Assembly (NCBI GenBank): GCA_036939975.1
Contig: JALLPB010000801.1
Location: 1 to 12,848 of the forward strand
Source of the DNA: Cyclostephanos tholiformis
Taxonomy: Eukaryota; Bacillariophyta; Thalassiosirophyceae; Thalassiosirales; Thalassiosiraceae
Direction of reading: 5' to 3'
DNA length: 12,848 bases
Shown in pieces: positions 8,033 to 12,848 of this stretch (positions within the stretch are counted from its first letter, which is position 1; every line of letters starts with the position of its first letter). The notes under the pieces were generated by a model, which saw nothing but the letters and a program-made list of their open reading frames with translations, made no database searches and had not been told where the DNA came from. Position numbers and translations under genes: made by a program.

Positions 8033-9289
8033 TTATATACGAATTGATCCCGCAGAGGAACGTATGGGCGAGGTCGGGGTCATGCTCTTCTGGGAGCGTT
8101 TGAAGGTCATGTACGTGGTCATGACGGAGTCAAAGTCTTGAAACTTTACATCCACCTTACCAATGATAATAGAGGAGCGAATGGGCTCAAAGGTCTGGTC
8201 TTTGATGCCTGCCTGGAAATGGAGGATCTTTGTCCTCTCCTTGAGGGGTTGGACACCATACTCCAGCAAGGCAGCATGACGATGCTGCTCAACATGAGCC
8301 ATGCAGTACTGGTCGAACGTATAGTTCACGTGGTCCCCTGAGTAATACAGGTTCTTGAGGGTCATGAGTATATCACTTAACATGAGGTCAACCTTGTCAG
8401 CACCAAAGTAATGAGTGTGCAAGGTCCACCAGGCTTGTTGGCCATTCTGGCTAGCAGTGAATTTCTTCACATGCTGCCACGCACCAGTGTTGGAAAGCAT
8501 TGCATGGAGGATCGACCATACCTTGTTATTGTCCCCCTTGAAGTTTGCAGCAAAAGGTCCCTGCATCTCTAGGGTCTCAAGGTCTGCCCCTGGTCGCCAT
8601 GTGCCGGTCTTAAGGATAGGCGCACATGCTATCATCTCCTCATCATGGGAGGGATAGATGGAGTCTTCATTGCCATATGGCAGGTCCTCCTCCCAATCAG
8701 GAGGTTTGAGCTTGTGCCTGACAACGTAGGCCAAGGGAATCCCTGCAGCCCCACGGATAGGGGTCAGGGTGGTCTTCATCTTGTCAAAGACCTTTGGCAT
8801 GGACACCACGTCAAGGGTCAATGGAGCATGGTCAGGCTCCTTATTGTTTTCGAACCATGCATCGATCATGGCCTTCTGTTCCCTGAGCAGGAGAAAGTCG
8901 GTAGTCTCAACCTCACTGAGGTATTGGGTCGCTTCCCCATTAGAGAGGAAAGGCCGGTTGGTCCTGATCTGGTATTTAACCCAGAAGATCACCAACTTCA
9001 GTCTGATAACAGCAATCTCAGCAATGGACTCTTTGAGGTCCCGCTGGATCGCAGCAATTACACGGTCGATGTTGTCATCCCTCATGTCAGCAAACTCATG
9101 CCAGGTCCTGAGGTGTTGAACTCTATAGAGCTCGGTCGCAACCATTCAGCTAAAGCCGAGTCTGTTCTCCATCCAGGAGATCATATTCACCTCGGTGTCA
9201 CCCTGGCGGGGGCCAGCGAGATGCATGGCCCTGTCCGGTGGTGCCACTGCTGGCGTGCGTGCCATGGTCATTGTGTGACTGGTCGTCAT
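8033..9289 (-). pseudogene. gag: Copia-type gag (capsid) region, truncated, with in-frame stop
   Basis: Gag of Ty1/copia elements forms the virus-like particle that packages the RNA. The frame opens after a TGA near 9316. ATG codons at 9289, 9271 and 9265 are possible starts; 9289 gives the longest reading. An in-frame TGA at 9146-9148 follows SWMENRLGFS, and the frame continues at once with MVATELYRVQHLRTW for 370 open codons. The middle carries a UBN2-like gag signature: KVWSILHAML, AWQHVKK, a QQAWWTLHTHYFG block, then LKNLYYSGDHVNYTFDQYC. The reading stops at 8033 after RSSAGSIRI. No CCHC zinc knuckle, protease or integrase follows, so this is the 5' piece of a longer gag-pol cut off near 8033. 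It sits correctly behind LTR B, primer site and leader. A gag-only element is the less likely alternative. Confidence 0.85.
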
Positions 9290-9320
9290 CGAGATCAATT
9301 GGAGTGGTCGTACTCAATAA

Positions 9321-9431
9321 CGGTGGGGTCAACACCGTTGAGCATTTGGGTCTGCTGCGGTGGGGTCAACACCATTGAGTGTATGGGTCTGCTGCAGTGG
9401 GGTCACCACCGTCAAGCTATTGGGTCTGATA
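9321..9431. repeat. 37-bp minisatellite, three copies, in the gag leader
   Basis: Units start at 9321, 9358 and 9395 and share GTGGGGTCA and GGGTCTG cores; copies one and two are the closest. The array lies between the primer-site motif and the first gag ATG, so it was part of the transcribed 5' leader. The leader scrap behind LTR A (10731-10756) holds only one degenerate relative. Confidence 0.85.
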
Positions 9432-9434
9432 AAC
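9419..9434 (-). promoter_or_regulatory. Candidate primer-binding site behind LTR B
   Basis: On the minus strand, GTTTATCAGACCCAAT follows directly on the CA end of LTR B. The identical 16-mer follows LTR A at 10757-10772. Exact conservation at this place between LTRs that are otherwise clearly diverged fits the site where a tRNA primes minus-strand cDNA. I cannot name the tRNA. Confidence 0.6.
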
Positions 9435-9634
9435 TGAAGAAATATGGCTATATTAACAGGGTAGACATAATGGCCATGGCCGGGGAGGTCACTCAACAGA
9501 GCCCAACCCCTATTAGGTCAATGATTAATAGAAAGTAATGGTCTAAAGGTCAAAATATAACAAAGATTATGGCAAAGGCGGTGACATGCACATTCATCGT
9601 GTGCATTTTTTCATTCACTCATTGCCAGGTCTAA

Positions 9635-9657
9635 GAAGGTGCAAAGGTTTCACCTTC
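9635..9657. repeat. 7-bp-stem hairpin in LTR B
   Basis: GAAGGTG and CACCTTC flank a 9-base loop. It lies in the part of LTR B matching the 10930-10950 region of LTR A, where another short inverted repeat (AAGCC...GGCTT) occurs. Conserved folding in the LTR RNA is possible but unproven. Confidence 0.5.
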
Positions 9658-9978
9658 TCCATACGATTTACATACGTACATGAGAAAGGTGTCACCATCA
9701 ATGTAAATATGGTCAGTTTCTGGTACTGTCGTACGATCCTTATATGATATTCTACATACGAGAGTTTCTGAGGAACACGGATGGTGTCAGCTCTCTTTCC
9801 GTGGAACACGGATGGTTGTCGGGTGGGCATTTTTGCGTCGTTTTGGGGTGTCAAAGTATGTGACAAAAAATGATGAAAATAAAATCTGTCGTGGCATTAG
9901 ACCGCCTTCAGATGACAAAGAACACACAACAATTGACCAAAAAAATGCAGGCAAGATGGAGAAGGGATGGGGCAGGAT

Positions 9979-10158
9979 CTGAAACTTGCACTTGAGAGAC
10001 TCAAGGGTTTGATCTCTATCGCCATACTTTTCAGTATGGTGTGACCAAACTAGCTCCCATTTGGGGTGGCCAATGGTGACAACATTATCGACAAGGCCCA
10101 GGAGGTCATCGATCTCCTCAAGAGTGAATTTGAGACCTCTCTTCCCCTTTAGTGGCAT
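9979..10158 (-). pseudogene. Trihelix/SANT-like DNA-binding domain fragment inside LTR B (DUF6818-like)
   Basis: From ATG at 10158 the minus frame reads KGKRGLKFTLEEIDDLLGLV, then a Trp pair at codons 34 and 38, Tyr at 45, and TLESLKCKF at 51-59. This spacing of an N-terminal FT-x-E-E/D-L-L-x-x-V helix, a Trp-centred second helix and an RT-x-ESLK-x-KF third helix is that of the Myb/SANT-like DUF6818 domain I know from oomycete and diatom proteins. After codon 60 the similarity stops, though the frame stays open to 9787 with unrelated residues. The conserved downstream Pro/Thr/Gly segment is absent. LTR A lacks this DNA, so it looks like host-gene or transposon-gene sequence inserted into the LTR. 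The ATG lies at the insertion edge. Domain assignment is from memory of the family pattern. Confidence 0.55.
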
Positions 10159-10404
10159 GATTCTCCCGAGGTACTCAGCATATCATATGCCCGTGGGCGT
10201 ATTTTCTCAGTCCTCTCAAGATTGGTCTGATGATCATGAGAATCAGGGTGGTCTTGCTTGGTCATAGCAGATTAAAGTAAGTAAATAAAGATGGTCAAAG
10301 ATATGACAATGACTATGAACCTGCTGATATAGCTCGTTCAAATTTATTTGTCAGTGCGGTCATCATATATGTCATATATTATGCCATTTACAAGCCTACG
10401 GCAT

Positions 10405-10626
10405 TTAGCACTGAAGGTGTTTCTTTGTCATAAGGTCGGAAAAATTATGCTCACTCTTTAGATGAGTGATAGCAGACTCATCCATTGCCATGGATTCACG
10501 GATGAAGTGGTAGCAAATTGAACTGCATTTCCGCTTCAAGGTGGATTCGGGCTTGGTCGAGTTGGCTACCTGGGACTTATTGTCACCAAAAATGTAGGAT
10601 GGTCCGGCCAGGGGTATACCCATCAT
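10405..10626 (-). pseudogene. pol: RNase H C-terminal tail of a second copia element
   Basis: This 73-codon stretch begins at MMGIPLAGPSYIFGDNKSQV and continues with STLKRK, SICYHFIRESMAMDESA and a C-terminal SDLMTKKHL. It corresponds to the last part of the pol protein at 11322-11545 (MMGVPLTGPSFIYGDNKSQV, SICYHAIRELVAMGES). GDN (10579-10587) holds a conserved RNase H Asp. Everything upstream (gag, integrase, RT, most of RNase H) is missing: LTR-end sequence abuts the first codon at 10627. The usual Asn-x-Ala-Asp near the end reads NFSDL. LTR B begins 18 bp beyond the TAA at 10405, as expected for the 3' end of a copia element. Confidence 0.88.
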
Positions 10627-10730
10627 ACTGTGATAAATAGTCTATTAGCATGTAAAAGAGTCAATGGCCTTGGCCACATTGGTCACCATCGTCAAAGACA
10701 ATGGCCCATGCTATTCAGTCAACTAAGTAG
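10627..10730 (-). repeat. Extra copy of an LTR end, 104 bp, direct repeat of 10771-10874
   Basis: It is identical to 10771-10874 except at four positions. The copies are 144 bp apart, separated by the primer-site motif and a 26-base leader scrap (10731-10756). Both represent the 3' (U5-side) end of the LTR, ending TATCACA on the minus strand. The 10771 copy leads into the primer site; the 10627 copy is fused directly to the RNase H tail, so it marks a deletion or recombination junction. Confidence 0.93.
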
Positions 10731-10756
10731 TCAGCTGCGGGTCTAGCAGCGGTTGA

Positions 10757-10772
10757 ATTGGGTCTGATAAAC
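10757..10772 (-). promoter_or_regulatory. Candidate primer-binding site behind LTR A
   Basis: This is the same 16-mer as at 9419-9434, directly after the CACA end of LTR A. Its presence shows that LTR A once acted as the 5' LTR of a following element, not only as the 3' LTR of the pol at 11322-12848. Confidence 0.6.
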
Positions 10773-11307
10773 TGTGATAAATAGTCTATTAGCATGTAAA
10801 AGAGTCGATGGCCTTGGCCACATCGGTCACCATCGTCAAAGATGATGGCCCATGCTATTCAGTCAACTAAGTAGCGTTAGGTCTAAAATAAATAAAATTA
10901 TGGCAATGGCGACGTGATGGTCACTGCACTTCTGTGGTAAGCCTTTTGGCTTGACACCTATGCAAAGCTTTTGTCAGAAAGAGCACATGCCTCTGCTAAC
11001 GTCAGTCGATTTCATATGATCCTTTTGGGTACAATCTACATACAAGAGTCAGATGGTTATCTACGTTGAGTAGCCGGATTGAATTGGGTTTCTTGCCCGA
11101 TTCTTTCTCACATATATACTCCGATATACTCCGATGGCGGGAGACTTCCCCCAAGGTACTCGGCATATCATACGCCCGTGAACGTATTCTTTCAGTCCCC
11201 TCAAGATCGGTCCGGTGATCGAGAGACATCAGGGTTGTCATGCCGGTCAAAAAAATGAACAATACAGGAAAATTTATGGGGAGTCATCATAAAGGTCATA
11301 CAGGACA
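10773..11307 (-). repeat. LTR A, copia-type long terminal repeat, about 535 bp
   Basis: On the minus strand it starts TGTCCTG, 14 bp after the RNase H stop and directly after a short polypurine run. It ends TATCACA in front of the primer-site motif, so it has the TG...CA ends of an LTR. It aligns with LTR B along its length except for the insertion in B. A minus-strand frame of 86 codons at 11002-11262 lies within it but resembles no protein and is probably fortuitous. The two LTRs are clearly diverged, so they come from different insertions or subfamilies rather than one recent element. Confidence 0.75.
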
Positions 11308-11316
11308 TTTCCCAGG
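11308..11316 (-). promoter_or_regulatory. Candidate polypurine tract of the pol-A element
   Basis: The minus strand reads CCTGGGAAA immediately before the TG start of LTR A. A purine run in this position primes plus-strand synthesis in LTR retrotransposons. It is short and interrupted, so the call is positional. Confidence 0.45.
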
Positions 11317-11321
11317 AGTCG

Positions 11322-12848
11322 TCAGCGCTTAGCGCCAAAGGTGCATTTGGTCAGAGGGTCTGCCAGATTTTCTCCAGTACCAAAGTGAGTGACACGTGAC
11401 TCGCCCATAGCCACCAATTCACGTATGGCATGGTAACAAATTGAGTGCAACTTCTTCTTCAGGGTCAATTCCGGTACGGAGGAATTGGTCACTTGGGATT
11501 TATTATCCCCATAGATGAAACTGGGACCGGTCAAAGGTACACCCATCATACAGAGCTTATAACGTAGTCCCCTCAGCGCTTTGATCCCATATTTCATGGC
11601 GACGAATGATGGTTGGTTGCCGCTTGGAAATCCATTGAATAAGAGCCAAGTTGCAGAAGATCAGGATTCTCGTTTGAGAACGACAGATACTCTTGCAACC
11701 AGCATGGTCACTGTCGCACATCATACGAATTTCAACTTCCTTCCCCAGGGGTTCCGGCATGTCATGCGGAATTGCTTCCAACACATCTCTGTAGAACTCG
11801 GTCCAGTCATATTGGGGAAAGTCACTCTCATTTATGAGAGGGTAAGTTGGGTAAAATATAAGTAGGGAATTATGCTTTTGCTTCAGGTACCCCAGTATGT
11901 GGAGTGCAGCCTCAAGGTGACCTTCCTGAGGAAGAATGAGATACGAGGATAACATGGAGACTTCAACCGCGATGTCAATGCATCCAATCTCCACCATCCA
12001 GCACATTACACCAATGAGGTGCTAGAAGAATGAAGAACATTCAGGGTCAAGTGGGTCGGTCATGTCCGTGTCGGGACAGTATTTCTCAGGAAATGGGTTA
12101 GCAGCCTTCGCTGGGATCATAAACGTCCCCCCCAGTTTCTCGGTCAGGTGAGTCTGGCAATTTTGGACAGCCTGGTTCACATACTTGGAGGGACTTAGTC
12201 CCCAAGCCCAGACACCATTGGGAAGTTAGGTCTCCCTCAGTTTTGCACCAAGGTAAATGTCAGGGTCTCCCACCAAAGTGGGTTTAAGAGGTAGATACTT
12301 ATTGATCTGGTCAAGGACCGACATAGCATCATGATGTATACAAATGATATCATCTACATACACAAGTATGTAGGCATAATACCGCACGTTGTCATCTGGC
12401 CGGGTCTCAGCCTTATGCCATAGGTCCAGGTCCGCTTTACACGATGTGTAACCGATTTGTCGCATAAAGGAAGCAAGATGGGCTCAAAAAGCTGCACCCG
12501 CGCTTTTAAGTCCGTACAGAGCACATATGATAATGGCACCTTTCCCGGCCTCAGAGCCGAATTCAGGGCTTAGGATAGTCCAAACCTTCTCCTTGCAGGG
12601 AGCAGTAATATAAGCATTTAGGACATCACCTGCCTTTACCTGAAGGTCATTCAGGGCCACAAACATGAGAGCAATGCGGACAGTCTCATGTGAAACAATG
12701 CTGGCATAGGTGATAGTTGCTCGGGCCTTGGTCTTGTGCCCACCAGCTACAAGTCTTGTTTTGCGCTTGCAGTCCTCCATCTTAATGTCAAAAACCATAT
12801 GACATGGGATCTTCTGGTAGCCGACAGGGGCTGTCTGGCCATCGGGGA
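11322..12848 (-). pseudogene. pol: Copia-type pol: reverse transcriptase and RNase H, broken and cut by the window edge
   Basis: The frame enters from the right edge (KIPCHMVFDIKMEDCKRKTR, LVAGGHKT) and holds the RT fingers and palm. VKAGDVLNAYITAP carries the first catalytic Asp and LVYVDDIICI (12349-12360) the paired Asp of the active site. It stays in one frame down to about 11612 despite three stops: TGA at 12484-12486 (where copia RTs usually have Arg in AFRAHL), TAA at 12226-12228 and TAG at 12022-12024. RNase H follows with CDSDHAGCK (11704-11715). Then a deletion with frame change near 11603-11612, between KRQPT and FVAMKYGIKALRGL, removes the segment that normally holds the catalytic Glu. 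The rest, with YGDNKSQ (11502-11513) and ADPLTK, runs to TGA at 11322-11324. Integrase and protease lie outside the window or are lost. Clearly inactive. Confidence 0.93.

Larger units (their letters stand above)
9435..10386 (-). repeat. LTR B, copia-type long terminal repeat with internal insertion
   Basis: LTR B aligns in pieces with LTR A: the CA end and primer site; GATCCTT...TCTACATAC-AGAGT (9736-9765 versus 11020-11049); and GGTACTC-GCATATCATA-GCCCGTG...CTCAAGAT-GGTC (10170-10230 versus 11155-11215). It begins (minus strand) near TG at 10386, 18 bp after the RNase H stop at 10405, and ends with CA at 9435-9436. The TG position is approximate because other TGs lie nearby. At about 950 bp it is roughly 400 bp longer than LTR A. 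Most of the excess is an insertion between about 9790 and 10148 that carries a trihelix-like coding fragment. It served as 3' LTR of the RNase H tail on one side and 5' LTR of gag on the other. Confidence 0.72.

Noticed and set aside
8645..9538. 297-codon open frame on the plus strand
   Set aside because: It lies antisense to gag and runs on through the leader minisatellite. The minus-strand frame has the gag-family signature; this one resembles nothing, so it is a shadow.
11002..11262. 86-codon minus-strand frame in LTR A
   Set aside because: It falls wholly inside an LTR and has no family resemblance; LTR B does not keep it open.
1..12848. CRISPR array, tRNA, rRNA, bacterial promoters or operons
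   Set aside because: No regularly spaced identical repeats with unique spacers, no tRNA box-B-like GGTTCGAATCC, no rRNA-like stretch, and gene content is eukaryotic transposons only.

Overview
The window looks like a transposon graveyard in a eukaryotic nuclear genome, most likely a diatom or related stramenopile. The main evidence is the Ty1/copia-type retroelement in the right third. Its RNase H end (YGDNKSQ, then a lysine-rich stretch, then SICYHAIRE) is of the kind I know from diatom copia (CoDi-like) elements. A pogo/Tigger-type DDE transposase and a fragment resembling the DUF6818 trihelix domain point the same way. I see no intact host gene, tRNA, rRNA, CRISPR array or prokaryotic operon. 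Almost every coding remnant carries stops, frameshifts or deletions.

Layout from left to right. Positions 1-1563 hold no recognised gene, a long CTAA microsatellite and a 46-bp tandem duplication. A short stretch near 1564-1800 looks like the remains of a piggyBac-type transposase. Positions 1801-3935 are non-coding but structured, with an 11-bp-period triple repeat, perfect palindromes, a cluster of hairpins and C/G-homopolymer-rich DNA. A 646-bp non-autonomous element with long terminal inverted repeats and an 8-bp target duplication lies at 3944-4589. A 2.7-kb DNA transposon lies at 4680-7380, with 17-bp terminal inverted repeats and TA target duplication. It contains a broken pogo-like transposase on the minus strand and, facing it, a second broken gene on the plus strand that I do not recognise.

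From 8033 to 12848 everything identifiable is copia retroelement DNA on the minus strand. Read in transcription order it runs: truncated pol (reverse transcriptase and RNase H), LTR A, primer-site and leader scrap, a repeated LTR end, a second RNase H tail, LTR B, primer site, leader with a 37-bp minisatellite, then gag. Elements therefore appear to share LTRs head to tail, with large internal deletions. LTR B is longer than LTR A because of an internal insertion that carries the start of a trihelix/SANT-like DNA-binding domain.

One theme links the parts. Many differences between repeat copies, and several inactivating changes (a lost catalytic Asp in the pogo transposase, an Arg-to-stop in RT), are CG to TG or CA changes. 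This is the pattern expected from decay of methylated cytosines in silenced transposons. The most promising item for follow-up is the convergent two-gene pogo element; second is the DNA-binding-domain fragment lodged in an LTR.
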